This document shows positions 24,915 to 33,319 of a stretch of 64,000 nucleotides of DNA, one piece after another. The notes beneath the pieces are model-generated. The model worked only from the letters and a program-made list of their open reading frames with translations, had not been told where the DNA came from and searched no databases. Source of the stretch: CBDHFN01 sp965262605 (GTDB taxonomy: Bacteria; Pseudomonadota; Alphaproteobacteria; JASGCL01); NCBI GenBank assembly GCA_965262605.1, contig CBDHFN010000003.1, forward strand, positions 868,001 through 932,000, in the 5' to 3' direction. Both the position numbers and the translations under genes were made by a program. Position 1 is the stretch's first letter; each line of letters starts with the position of its first letter.

Positions 24915-27906
24915 GAAGTTTTTTTCCTTCTTTGTCGTAAAATACCGTGTCGGTAATGGTGATTTCTGCGGGCGATTGATTCATTCTTGGCACCATAAAT
25001 TTTTGCCCCATAAGATTGCGCCCGTTTTTAATCAATCCCAGCGCAATGGAGCGTCCTAAAATCGGGCTAAAATATGATGAAGAAATATTGCCCAATAAAT
25101 CCATGGGGGGTTTTTGATTCGCGTTTGCCACGACATGCGCCCCTTCGGCTAAGACAATATTGGGGTCGGTGGTTAAAATGCCGACTAATTGTCTTCTATC
25201 TGTTCTTGCGGTATCGCTTCGGCTTAGCGAGCGTTTGCCAAAGCAATCTTTATTTTTACTGACCATTTTGCCCATGCCCAAATCATCGGGAGTGATAGTG
25301 CCATCTGTGTCTTGCCCAACGATAATATAACCTTTTTCTGCGCGAAGAATATGCATGGATTCCGTGCCGTAAAGCGTTAAATTATATTTTTTACCCGCGT
25401 TTTGTAAGGCGCTCCATAAATGCAAGCCAAATCTTGCGGGGACATTTATTTCATATGATAATTCGCCCGTAAAGCTAATACGGAAGATTCTGGCGGGAAT
25501 ATTGGCGACTTTGCCAGTTTTCATGGTCATGAAAGGAAAATCCGCCGCGCTTATACTGACATCGCATAATTCTTGCAATAATTCACGCGCAAATGGTCCC
25601 GCGATTGATGCAACCGCCCATTGTTCAGTCACCGAAGTGCAATATACTTGCCATGAAGGATATTCGCCTTGCAACCATTCTTCCAGCCAATTCATTACCC
25701 GTCCAGCACCGCCCGTTGTGGTTGTCATGTGGTAATGATTTTCGCCCAATCGCGTGGTCACGCCATCATCAAACACCATGCCATTTTCATTTAACATCAA
25801 GCCATATTTACATGCACCAACGGCTAATTTGCTAAAATCATTAGTATAAACCATGTTTAATAATTTTAAGGCATCTTTACCTTGAATATCAATTTTACCC
25901 AAAGTAGACGCATCAACCATGCCAACCGATTGGCGCACCGCCAAAGATTCGCGGTGCGTTGCGCTGTGAATATTTTCATTACCAATTGGAAAATACCAAG
26001 GGCGTTTCCAATCACCAACATTTTCATAGGGGCATTGGGATTCTTCATGCGCAAGGTGCATCGTGGTATGGCGTTCTTGCAAGAATAAATCGCCGATGGC
26101 TTCGCCCGCCATTGCCCCAAAATTCGTGGTCGTATAAGGTGGGCGAAAAGTTGTAATGCCAATAGCATCAATGGGTTTGCCTTGTAATTGTGATAATAAC
26201 GCCAAAGCATTTAAATTTGAAGTTTTGCCTTGGTCCGTTGCCATGCCATTGGTAGTATAGCGTTTGACATGTTCCACGGATTTAAATCCTTCACGATTCG
26301 CCAGCGCAATATCCGCCGAAGTCACATCATTTTGATAATCAACAAAATGTTTTGACTTGCCAAAACCCGATGGCTCAAACGAAGGCGCGTGCATCATCGC
26401 ATCACCCTTAATGGATTTTTCCAAGCTTGTGATGGTTATTTTCGGTAATTTAATGGCAGAATCGCCGATTTCTTGCCATAATTTATCTACGCCTTGACAA
26501 GCTTCATTAAAATCATCAGCGCCGTTTAACGAACCAACTGGAAATTGCTGATAAGGAATTTCGGTGGGTAAAAACGCGTGAATCTTATCGTCATAGCGCA
26601 TTTTGCCGCGCCCTTGCGACCATAGGTGAATGGTGGGAATGAAACCGCCACTCATACCCACGACATCACATTTAATATCAATGGAATCAACCGAAGGCGT
26701 ATCGCTGATTTTACCATCGTGAATTTTGCAAATCGTGATTTTTTGTAAGCCATTGGCAAAATTGCCGCAACCATGCACGCGGGTAATGGAATAACCCGCG
26801 TATATTTTGCATTTTTTATCGGCATATTGCTTGGCAATTTCGGGGTTCTGCCTTAAATCAACAATTATAACTTCCGCAAACTGCATGGCAATATCTGCGC
26901 TGGCATAAGCTGAATCGTTATTGGTGAAAATAACAATTTTTTGCCCAACCGCAACGCCATATAATTGCCAATAATCGCGAATCGCCGAAGCAAACATAAC
27001 ACCGGGGCGATCATTATCGGCAAATACTAAGGGTCGCTCCAATGAACCCGTGGCTAAAATAACTTTTTTCGCGCGAATTTTCCAAAATCTCATGCGGGGC
27101 TGGCGTGAATCGGGGGTTTCTAAATGGTCGGTGATTCGTTCCAACGCGGTTAAAAAATTCCAATCGTAATTAGCCACTAAGGTTGTGCGGGTTTTAATGG
27201 TTAAATTGGGGTATTGGCTTAATAACGCCGTTTTTTCGGCAATATAATCCGAAGCTTTAACGCCATCAATAACAGCATCGCAATTATGCAAAAAACCACC
27301 CAAATAAGCATTTTGCTCAACAAGTAGGGTTTTTAAACCCGCTTTGGCGGCGTATTCTGCGCCCCGCAAGCCTGCAATACCACTGCCAACTATAAGCATA
27401 TCGCAATGTTCGTGATGCACGGCATAATGATCGGGGTCTTTTAAACCCGAAGCGCGCCCCAAACCCGCCATTTTGCGAATAAATTTTTCGTAAATTGGTT
27501 CCCAAAAGATTCTGGGATATTTGAAAGTTTTATAATAAAAACCTGAAACAAAAATTGGCGATAATTTGCTGGTAAACGCGCCAAAATCGCATTTAAGCGA
27601 TGGGTATCGGTTTTGGCTTTGGGTTGTTAAGCCGTTTTTAATTTCAACGCTAGTCATGCGGTTATTGGGGTCGCGATATTCGTCCTTGCCAATTTCTGCC
27701 AAAGCATTCATTTCTTCAACGCCGCTGCCCATGATGCCACGGGGGCGATGATATTTAAAGCTCCGCCCAAATAATTTTTGCCCATTCGCCAATAAAGCCG
27801 ATGCCATAGTGTCGCCTTGAAAGCCATGAAAAACCCGCCCGTCAAATTCAAAAGCAATCGGTTTTTCTTGATTTATCAAATATGCTTGCTGGCGTTGTTG
27901 TTTCAT
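24907..27906 (-). CDS. soxA: Sarcosine oxidase alpha subunit
   Basis: The 999-residue alpha subunit works with beta, gamma and delta to demethylate sarcosine to glycine, passing the methyl group to tetrahydrofolate and making H2O2. Layout: N-terminal ferredoxin-like/NADH-binding-type segment (FHGFQGDTMASALLANG), a dinucleotide-binding domain (LIVGSGIAGLRGAEYAAKAG, near residue 170), and a C-terminal aminomethyltransferase-like folate domain (about 600-999, ending near GKKLHG). The ATG at 27906 follows an AAGGGTG site; a GTG 9 bases earlier is less likely. soxB, normally upstream of soxD, is displaced to 46019-47293. Confidence 0.95.
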   Translation of the reverse strand: MKQQRQQAYLINQEKPIAFEFDGRVFHGFQGDTMASALLANGQKLFGRSFKYHRPRGIMGSGVEEMNALAEIGKDEYRDPNNRMTSVEIKNGLTTQSQNRYPSLKCDFGAFTSKLSPIFVSGFYYKTFKYPRIFWEPIYEKFIRKMAGLGRASGLKDPDHYAVHHEHCDMLIVGSGIAGLRGAEYAAKAGLKTLLVEQNAYLGGFLHNCDAVIDGVKASDYIAEKTALLSQYPNLTIKTRTTLVANYDWNFLTALERITDHLETPDSRQPRMRFWKIRAKKVILATGSLERPLVFADNDRPGVMFASAIRDYWQLYGVAVGQKIVIFTNNDSAYASADIAMQFAEVIIVDLRQNPEIAKQYADKKCKIYAGYSITRVHGCGNFANGLQKITICKIHDGKISDTPSVDSIDIKCDVVGMSGGFIPTIHLWSQGRGKMRYDDKIHAFLPTEIPYQQFPVGSLNGADDFNEACQGVDKLWQEIGDSAIKLPKITITSLEKSIKGDAMMHAPSFEPSGFGKSKHFVDYQNDVTSADIALANREGFKSVEHVKRYTTNGMATDQGKTSNLNALALLSQLQGKPIDAIGITTFRPPYTTTNFGAMAGEAIGDLFLQERHTTMHLAHEESQCPYENVGDWKRPWYFPIGNENIHSATHRESLAVRQSVGMVDASTLGKIDIQGKDALKLLNMVYTNDFSKLAVGACKYGLMLNENGMVFDDGVTTRLGENHYHMTTTTGGAGRVMNWLEEWLQGEYPSWQVYCTSVTEQWAVASIAGPFARELLQELCDVSISAADFPFMTMKTGKVANIPARIFRISFTGELSYEINVPARFGLHLWSALQNAGKKYNLTLYGTESMHILRAEKGYIIVGQDTDGTITPDDLGMGKMVSKNKDCFGKRSLSRSDTARTDRRQLVGILTTDPNIVLAEGAHVVANANQKPPMDLLGNISSSYFSPILGRSIALGLIKNGRNLMGQKFMVPRMNQSPAEITITDTVFYDKEGKKLHG

Positions 27907-27960
27907 AATTATCACCCTTAAATTTTTCTTGTCGTTATGGTCGTGTTTATAGCCATTTTA

Positions 27961-28290
27961 TTAATCTTTTTTAGCTGATTTTTTGGTTTTTCCAGCGGTG
28001 ATTTGTGCGCTATTCGGTGCGGGGGGCACGGGGTCGCCAATTTTATAAACCGCTAAAATTTCATCGCTGATGGTATTGCGCATCACATTAAACCATTTAC
28101 GGCAACCATGCGTATGTATCCATCGTTCATAGTGATTGCCCTTGGGGTTATCACGAAAAAAAACATAATCGCCCCATTCCTCATCCGTTAATTCATGGGT
28201 GTTTAAGGGGCGCACAATATTTGCCTGACCATGACAAGAAAATTCTGTCATTTCACGCGTTCCACAAAATGGGCAATTAATTTCAAACAT
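27961..28290 (-). CDS. soxD: Sarcosine oxidase delta subunit
   Basis: The 109-residue delta subunit binds zinc in the heterotetramer. It begins with the zinc-ligand segment INCPFCGTREMTEF and contains DYVFFRDNPKGNHYERWIHTHGCRKWFNV, the hallmark of SoxD, with a lysine-rich, alanine-containing tail. It lies 54 bases upstream of soxA on the same strand. The gene upstream of it is an unknown small gene instead of soxB. Confidence 0.95.
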   Translation of the reverse strand: MFEINCPFCGTREMTEFSCHGQANIVRPLNTHELTDEEWGDYVFFRDNPKGNHYERWIHTHGCRKWFNVMRNTISDEILAVYKIGDPVPPAPNSAQITAGKTKKSAKKD

Positions 28291-28309
28291 GGTTTGATTT
28301 TACGCGAAA

Positions 28310-28696
28310 TTAGGGGTAATAAATATCAAATTTGCGCCATTTAATACAATATTTAAATAATTGGTAAGGCGTAAAAATTCCCCAATTGGTGATTCCCAAA
28401 ATTCGCTTTAAGGTGATGACGCAACTAAAAAATTCTAAACCAAATTTGCTTGGATTTTGCGGGTATTGCCATGAATCGCAATGCAGAATAATGCACCCTT
28501 GTTTTTGGTAATGGTTGATAATTCTTAGGGCATTAAATTGCTTAAAGTTAATAATTTTAAATTCGGGGCTTATCGGGTCAATTAAGATAAATTGCCCGCC
28601 AGTTTTGACCAATATAAAGCAATGCGCAAACGAATTTTTTAAAAATCTTTGCCACCATTTATGCTGTTGCCCATTAAAAATTATTAATACTTCCAT
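28310..28696 (-). CDS. Hypothetical protein, possible permuted NlpC/P60-like thiol peptidase fold
   Basis: No named family recognised with confidence. The 128-residue protein has a histidine at the start of a beta-strand (SFAHCFILV, H25), then strands (GGQFILIDP, GCIILHC), and a cysteine at the start of a predicted helix (FFSCVITLKRILGI, C92), followed by GIFTPYQLFKYC. A His-before-Cys order with this spacing is what circularly permuted NlpC/P60-like (LRAT-type) proteins show, so a thiol peptidase or acyltransferase-type fold is a guess. It is rich in tryptophan and cysteine. It lies 19 bases upstream of soxD on the same strand and is divergent from the type III secretion block. Confidence 0.55.
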   Translation of the reverse strand: MEVLIIFNGQQHKWWQRFLKNSFAHCFILVKTGGQFILIDPISPEFKIINFKQFNALRIINHYQKQGCIILHCDSWQYPQNPSKFGLEFFSCVITLKRILGITNWGIFTPYQLFKYCIKWRKFDIYYP

Positions 28697-28869
28697 TATA
28701 ATTAATTAAACATCAATTGCCAAAATACAAGGTATCTAAAAAAATTAATACCATGAACGAAATATACATAAAATTTTATCTAATATGACGGGCATATATT
28801 GTTTATCGCCCAAAAAACATTTATCAAGAAACAATGAACCGCATGAAACAATAATAAAAAGGAGAAATT
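28697..28869 (+). promoter_or_regulatory. Divergent upstream region of the type III secretion block
   Basis: This 173-base AT-rich gap separates the unknown minus-strand gene from the 13-gene plus-strand block and should hold the promoter of that block. A GGGC-N14-GCCC inverted repeat lies near 28791-28812, followed by a run of A, and could be an operator or hairpin. AAGGAGA supplies a strong ribosome-binding site just before the ATG at 28870. I see no convincing -35/-10 pair, which fits a gene set that needs an activator, but that is inference. Confidence 0.35.
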
Positions 28870-31197
28870 ATGGTTGATATGGCAGACAACAGAATTTATA
28901 CAGCAAGCAGTAATTTTTCTGCTTCGTTGAAAACCGAAGCAAATTCGGCGATTAATATTAAAGAAACTGATGCGCAAAATGCCCAAAGTTTTGCATCGCA
29001 ATCCTTAAAGCCCAATAATAATCAAACAATGGGGTTGTTAGAGCGCGCTAATTTAGCTTTGGCAAATTTAAAGCCAACTAATTTTGTGGCAACCAGTGGC
29101 TTGGGCGAAGCTTTAAGCCATATTCAAACGCAAAATTCGGATGTTGAATCAACCGAATACCCCAAAAACCCCAATAAACCATATGAAGTTGCCGAACGGG
29201 TGATTATTGATTTACACGATGCCGAAGAATTTATGCACAGCGATGCTTCGGAATTTAATTTGACTAATCAAGAATTATTGCAAGTGCATCATAATTTAAT
29301 TGCGCGTTTGGAACAAACATTTGATTTAGTAAGTTCATGCGATTATGGTAATGGCATGAACGCCAGCGATGCCGATACGCTAAAAGCGCATTTAAGCGAA
29401 ACAATTGACGCATTACATGCCCATTGCGAAAATCTTCAAGACCTTGAAATTGTGCAAGAATCACAAAAACACGCGGAACCAGCCTCATTGCAAAAAATCG
29501 CGCAATTTAAACATACGCAATATGAAAATGCAATAAATATGCTGAAATCGCCGGCTTTTGCCAAAGTAAGCCCCGCGACAAAAGCATCGTTAATTGAAAA
29601 AATTCGCGTGGCTGAAAGCCGTTTACTCACCACGCAATTTGGTGGCGCAGAATCGCTAAATTCAAAAAAATCAGTGCAACAATATATGGGCAAGAAATCG
29701 CTATCTTCGTTTAATATTGGCGATGTTATGGCGAAAAAAGAAATCGCAAAATTGGGTAAAAATGGCGGTGATATTCCCATAGTTTCATCAAGAGTGAATG
29801 ATAAAACTATTTTGGCGCAATATATTTCGGCGTTTGTTAAGGCAAATGACCATGTGAATATTAACCCCAAAAAAATTGAAAAAGCATTCCAAGAAAATTA
29901 TGCCGAACATTTTAACACGCGCCCTTGGCAACCGATTGAAAAAGAATTTTCTGTGCAAGTTGGCGGTAAATCGGTTGGCTTAATTTCACAAATTATTCCA
30001 TCAGGGAAAATGGCGAATTTACAAGACGAATACGCCCGCCACGGCATTAATGGCGTGAATAGCGGCAGCACCAAAGAAACGCGCCATGCGGCGAATCTTT
30101 GGGCATCAAAATTAGCAAGCAGTGATGGCGAATTAATGTTTGCTGGCTATCGCCATGCGTCCTTAGATCCTTATCGTGTAAGCGATAAAGCGATGCGTGA
30201 AACTGGGGCTTTAAATCGCGCCAAGGAAGCGTTAAGCGTCATGGTGCAAGACCAATTAGAAGACCCCGAAAAATTACACCAATTTTTAGAACAAGCTAAA
30301 CAAAATAATGGCGTGATTCCCGTAAAAATTATGTCTACCAATCTTGAAAGCCCAAGCTTTTGGCAAGCAGGCAAGAAAGATAGCGAATATAATCAAGTCA
30401 AAAATCAAACGAACGCGTGGCAACAATTAAGCACAGAGCCACAATCGGTTAAAATTAAAGATCAAGACGGCAATGAACATATCTTAAAAGTCCAAGTTGA
30501 AGTCATGCCATTTAATGTGCCTGTCAATATTGCGGCTTTTAACAAATTAATGGGCGTGCAAGGTGGCGCGGATAAATTAACCAAAGATTCTTTAACGCAA
30601 TTATTGGGGGATTTAAAATCTTCGCGCCCTGTTGAAGCCATGGATTCGGAATTAGGACGCTTGATTCAAAAAATCAATATCGCGATGGCTGATGCTGATG
30701 TGCCTGAAATTCGCGCGGCTTTATCACAAAAACGCGAAATCTTGATTAAATTAGGGATTCAAATTAAGAATATTTTTAATGAAAATGCGCATCATCAATC
30801 AACTACCGAACCATATAAATTGGCAAGTCGGTTGGTTGCTTTGGCATCGGAAATGGCGATTGCCCGCGATGCGATTGGCGAATTTTCGCTTACCGGTAAT
30901 TTTTATAATTGCAAAAGCGGTAAAGACAGAACTTCACAAGTTGATGCCGAAGCCAAAGATATTATTACCCAAGCAAAATATGATACGATTCGCGATTTTA
31001 ATGAAACCCGTAATCCCGAAGAACAAAAAAGATTGCGGCAATTTCAAACAAATGTCGGTAATCATGAAATTCAAGAAATGAATGTCGGAGTTGCTGGATA
31101 TAAATTACGCGATGTTGATTCGTTATTAAAAGAAATCGGTTTGCAAAAAGATACAGCTTTTCAATATTGGGGCTTATCTGGTTATGCAAATTCTTAA
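28870..31197 (+). CDS. Putative type III effector, SopB/IpgD-like phosphoinositide phosphatase
   Basis: The 775-residue protein has the phosphatase signature C-x5-R as CKSGKDRT with C681 nucleophile and R687, preceded by GNFYN. This matches the CKSGKDRT active site of Salmonella SopB/SigD and Shigella IpgD, effectors that dephosphorylate phosphoinositides (for example PI(4,5)P2 to PI5P) in host cells. An upstream FNVPVN (about residue 547) may correspond to the family's FNFGVN-type motif 1. The first 400 residues are hydrophilic and not recognised; no signal peptide is seen, as expected for type III export. SopB and IpgD are about 540-560 residues, so this one has a long extra N-terminal part. 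The next gene looks like its chaperone. Confidence 0.82.
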   Translation: MVDMADNRIYTASSNFSASLKTEANSAINIKETDAQNAQSFASQSLKPNNNQTMGLLERANLALANLKPTNFVATSGLGEALSHIQTQNSDVESTEYPKNPNKPYEVAERVIIDLHDAEEFMHSDASEFNLTNQELLQVHHNLIARLEQTFDLVSSCDYGNGMNASDADTLKAHLSETIDALHAHCENLQDLEIVQESQKHAEPASLQKIAQFKHTQYENAINMLKSPAFAKVSPATKASLIEKIRVAESRLLTTQFGGAESLNSKKSVQQYMGKKSLSSFNIGDVMAKKEIAKLGKNGGDIPIVSSRVNDKTILAQYISAFVKANDHVNINPKKIEKAFQENYAEHFNTRPWQPIEKEFSVQVGGKSVGLISQIIPSGKMANLQDEYARHGINGVNSGSTKETRHAANLWASKLASSDGELMFAGYRHASLDPYRVSDKAMRETGALNRAKEALSVMVQDQLEDPEKLHQFLEQAKQNNGVIPVKIMSTNLESPSFWQAGKKDSEYNQVKNQTNAWQQLSTEPQSVKIKDQDGNEHILKVQVEVMPFNVPVNIAAFNKLMGVQGGADKLTKDSLTQLLGDLKSSRPVEAMDSELGRLIQKINIAMADADVPEIRAALSQKREILIKLGIQIKNIFNENAHHQSTTEPYKLASRLVALASEMAIARDAIGEFSLTGNFYNCKSGKDRTSQVDAEAKDIITQAKYDTIRDFNETRNPEEQKRLRQFQTNVGNHEIQEMNVGVAGYKLRDVDSLLKEIGLQKDTAFQYWGLSGYANS

Positions 31198-31213
31198 TGA
31201 TTAGGATAAAATT

Positions 31214-32065
31214 ATGTTAGAATTATCACAAAAAATTCAAGAAATTTACGAATCAGATAAAACCATTGAAATTACTATTAATGATATTGGTGGCAAAGGA
31301 TTTGCAACTAAAATTGACGGGCAAGTATTTTTAACTTTTATTTTACCGAAAAATATGGTAAATGCAAGTTTAGAAGACTTGATGGAGCAAATGTTGCGCA
31401 TGAATGCTAAACAATTTTTGGGCAAACCTTATTATTTTGCGTGGTTCGGCGAAGAGGCTAAACCAGTATTGCAATTGCGCATTACCCAAGATATGTTGCA
31501 AGGCATAGACAGGCTGGTTAATGAATTTGTTGTGCTTTATACCGAAATATTAGATAAAATTAATTATAATTTGGCAATTGAAGTTGAAAATTCATTTGTT
31601 TCATTGCATAATCATCATAATGATAATTTAATTGCCAAACAAAAACAATTATTTACCAATGTTATGTCTGGGTTAATTCCTGAATTTCAAAATATTTTTG
31701 TTTATTCGGAATTAAACCAAATTGGTTCATTGCCATTAAGCGATGAAACACCATTGTTGATTGTTTTTAACGAAAATCTTGAAAAAATGCCTTTTTCAGT
31801 GATTTGCGGGCAATTAGAAGCAAGCGTTGCGAAACCTGATAATTATCAAAAATTTTTATCGGCGAATTTCAATGGTTCGGCAACAAATCATGCGGTCTTT
31901 GGCTTGACAACTAACGAAGATATTATTGTGTTAAATCATGATATTAATTTTCATCAAGCAAACCAAGACGAAGTCGCGAACGAGATTTGTAATTTATTAG
32001 AATATGGTGAAACATGGTCAAAACAAATTACAATTCAAAACCATCAAGCAATGCAACCTTATTAA
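31214..32065 (+). CDS. Putative tandem CesT-like (class I) type III chaperone
   Basis: The 283-residue acidic protein appears to hold two copies of a class I type III chaperone-like fold. The first (about residues 1-115) shows the usual strand-strand-helix-helix pattern: EITINDIGGKGFATKID, VFLTFILP, LEDLMEQMLRMNA, FAWFGEEAKPVLQLRI and a final helix. The second (about 150-275) repeats it: PLLIVFNENLEKMPFSVI, FLSANFNGSATNHAVFGLTTNEDIIVLNHD and a final helix. It starts 17 bases after the SopB-like effector, the classic effector-chaperone pair order. Family assignment is by pattern only; a single two-domain chaperone would be unusual because these proteins normally dimerise from 130-150-residue subunits. 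Confidence 0.55.
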   Translation: MLELSQKIQEIYESDKTIEITINDIGGKGFATKIDGQVFLTFILPKNMVNASLEDLMEQMLRMNAKQFLGKPYYFAWFGEEAKPVLQLRITQDMLQGIDRLVNEFVVLYTEILDKINYNLAIEVENSFVSLHNHHNDNLIAKQKQLFTNVMSGLIPEFQNIFVYSELNQIGSLPLSDETPLLIVFNENLEKMPFSVICGQLEASVAKPDNYQKFLSANFNGSATNHAVFGLTTNEDIIVLNHDINFHQANQDEVANEICNLLEYGETWSKQITIQNHQAMQPY

Positions 32066-32081
32066 ACGAAAGGAATTTATT

Positions 32082-32303
32082 ATGTCAAAATCAATTTTTG
32101 GATTAGAAATTGAACGCGAAATATCCCACGATAAAATCGCGGCAAATAACATTATCAAAATGTTAGAGCAAGAAAAATTTGAATCCAAAAGACAAGAATT
32201 AAATCCAAGTGCAAATTTGGCTTTATTAAAACTTAAACTAGACGCGTTAGAATCGGCAATTTTGATTGTAAAATCATTGCAAGTTCAACACGGCAACCTT
32301 TAA
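32082..32303 (+). CDS. Small helical protein, possible needle chaperone (YscE-like)
   Basis: A 74-residue protein starting at 32082 after an AAAGGAA site (an in-frame upstream start inside the previous gene is rejected). It is predicted to be helical and charged, with LNPSANLALLKLKLDALESAILIVKSLQV as an amphipathic C-terminal helix. In Yersinia and Pseudomonas the small YscE/PscE (about 66 residues) is encoded just before the needle gene yscF/pscF and holds the needle subunit with YscG/PscG. Position and size fit that role; the sequence alone does not prove it. Confidence 0.55.
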   Translation: MSKSIFGLEIEREISHDKIAANNIIKMLEQEKFESKRQELNPSANLALLKLKLDALESAILIVKSLQVQHGNL

Positions 32304-32338
32304 CCAACCCCCAAAAAAAACATTGAAAGGAAACTACC

Positions 32339-32584
32339 ATGACTGATGCAGTAGCACCCACAAACACCTTAGATAGCATTAACGCTACTTTTTCAACCGC
32401 AGTCGGCGATGGACAATCAAATATCACCGATACTTTAACAAAGTTAAAAGATAACCCAAATGACACTGCGGCTTTATTTGATTTGCAAATTGCGATGGCG
32501 AAACAACAAATGTTAATCACCATTGCGACCGCATCAATTGACAGCGTCAAGAAAAATTGCGAATCAATTACCCAAAGAATGTAA
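32339..32584 (+). CDS. sctF: Type III secretion needle subunit (YscF/PrgI/MxiH-like)
   Basis: The 81-residue protein fits the needle family in size and pattern. The N-terminal half is polar and helical (LDSINATFSTAVGDGQSNITDTLTKL); the diagnostic hinge KDNPNDTAALFDLQ corresponds to the family's KxxPsxPaLLaeLQ; then comes a second helix with a hydrophobic face and a C-terminal SIDSVKKNCESI in place of the usual VKxIKDxxxxI. It has no signal peptide. The polymer would form the external needle channel. AAAGGAAA precedes the ATG at a good distance. It is flanked by a YscE-like and, one gene later, a YscG-like gene, which strengthens the call. The single cysteine near the end is unusual in needle subunits. 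Confidence 0.75.
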   Translation: MTDAVAPTNTLDSINATFSTAVGDGQSNITDTLTKLKDNPNDTAALFDLQIAMAKQQMLITIATASIDSVKKNCESITQRM

Positions 32585-32593
32585 TAGCCTTAG

Positions 32594-33013
32594 ATGAGCG
32601 CAATTACCAATAATATCCAGCGCAATAATTTTCAAATTTTTGCACCCGAACCGACTATCGGCGAACAGGTGGGTTTTGACCCGCTGGATATTTTCTTTCG
32701 CAAGGCGCAACCATGGGTGAAGCATGACATTATCCCATCTATGCGTGGTAATATTTACGCCACCAGTGATAATAACCAAGTAATTGATAATCAAGTCGTT
32801 GAAAATTTGCGGCTATCCGAACCGATATATAAGGAACAAATGACCCCCATTGCCTATAATGCGCGATTAGCAGAATTGGGCGATAAAGTGGCAAATTTCC
32901 TTGAATCCTTAGGGTATAGCGCAGAAGCCACGCAATTTAAGCAATTTATGGACGAAGATTGCCAATTTCAAAATTATTACCACGACAAGAAATCGGAATT
33001 GATAATTGTATAA
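32594..33013 (+). CDS. Hypothetical protein within the type III block (139 aa)
   Basis: Not recognised. The 139-residue acidic protein has no signal peptide or membrane segment. The first half contains FQIFAPEPTIGEQVGFDPLD, a proline-containing, probably extended part; the second half is helical (TPIAYNARLAELGDKVANFLESLGYSAEATQFKQFM). It begins 9 bases after the needle gene and is followed after 13 bases by the YscG-like gene. It could be a secreted needle-associated protein, an export regulator or a chaperone. No length or motif match to inner-rod, tip or ruler proteins was seen. Confidence 0.6.
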   Translation: MSAITNNIQRNNFQIFAPEPTIGEQVGFDPLDIFFRKAQPWVKHDIIPSMRGNIYATSDNNQVIDNQVVENLRLSEPIYKEQMTPIAYNARLAELGDKVANFLESLGYSAEATQFKQFMDEDCQFQNYYHDKKSELIIV

Positions 33014-33026
33014 GGAATCAAATAAT

Positions 33027-33317
33027 ATGAATTTTGATGATAAAGATACAGAATTTTTAAGCCATCTGGCTTACCGAAAATTAATGGCTTCGCAATTTCA
33101 TGCGGCGTATTTAATTTATTTATCTTTATCCAAAATTCAACCCCAAAATTTTGCCCATTATTCAGCGCAAGTATATTGTTTATTAATGAATAAAAATTAT
33201 GCTTTGGCACAAAATATTTTGCAAGATTGCGAAAGATTAGCCGCGAATCCAAATGATTGGGCGATTTACGAATTAATGTTAAGCCGATTGCAATTTCAAA
33301 TTCAACAACAAGGATAA
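33027..33317 (+). CDS. TPR-like protein, possible needle chaperone (YscG-like)
   Basis: A 96-residue all-helical protein. The sequence HLAYRKLMASQFHAAYLIYLSLSKIQPQNFAHYSAQVYCLLMNKNYALAQNILQDCERLA… reads as two TPR-like helix pairs with the small residues expected at the turn positions. YscG/PscG are TPR-fold needle chaperones of about 115 residues encoded right after the needle gene. Position and fold agree, although one unknown gene lies between. The ATG at 33027 follows TAAGGA. It is followed by a SycD-like gene after 2 bases. Confidence 0.6.
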   Translation: MNFDDKDTEFLSHLAYRKLMASQFHAAYLIYLSLSKIQPQNFAHYSAQVYCLLMNKNYALAQNILQDCERLAANPNDWAIYELMLSRLQFQIQQQG

Positions 33318-33319
33318 TC

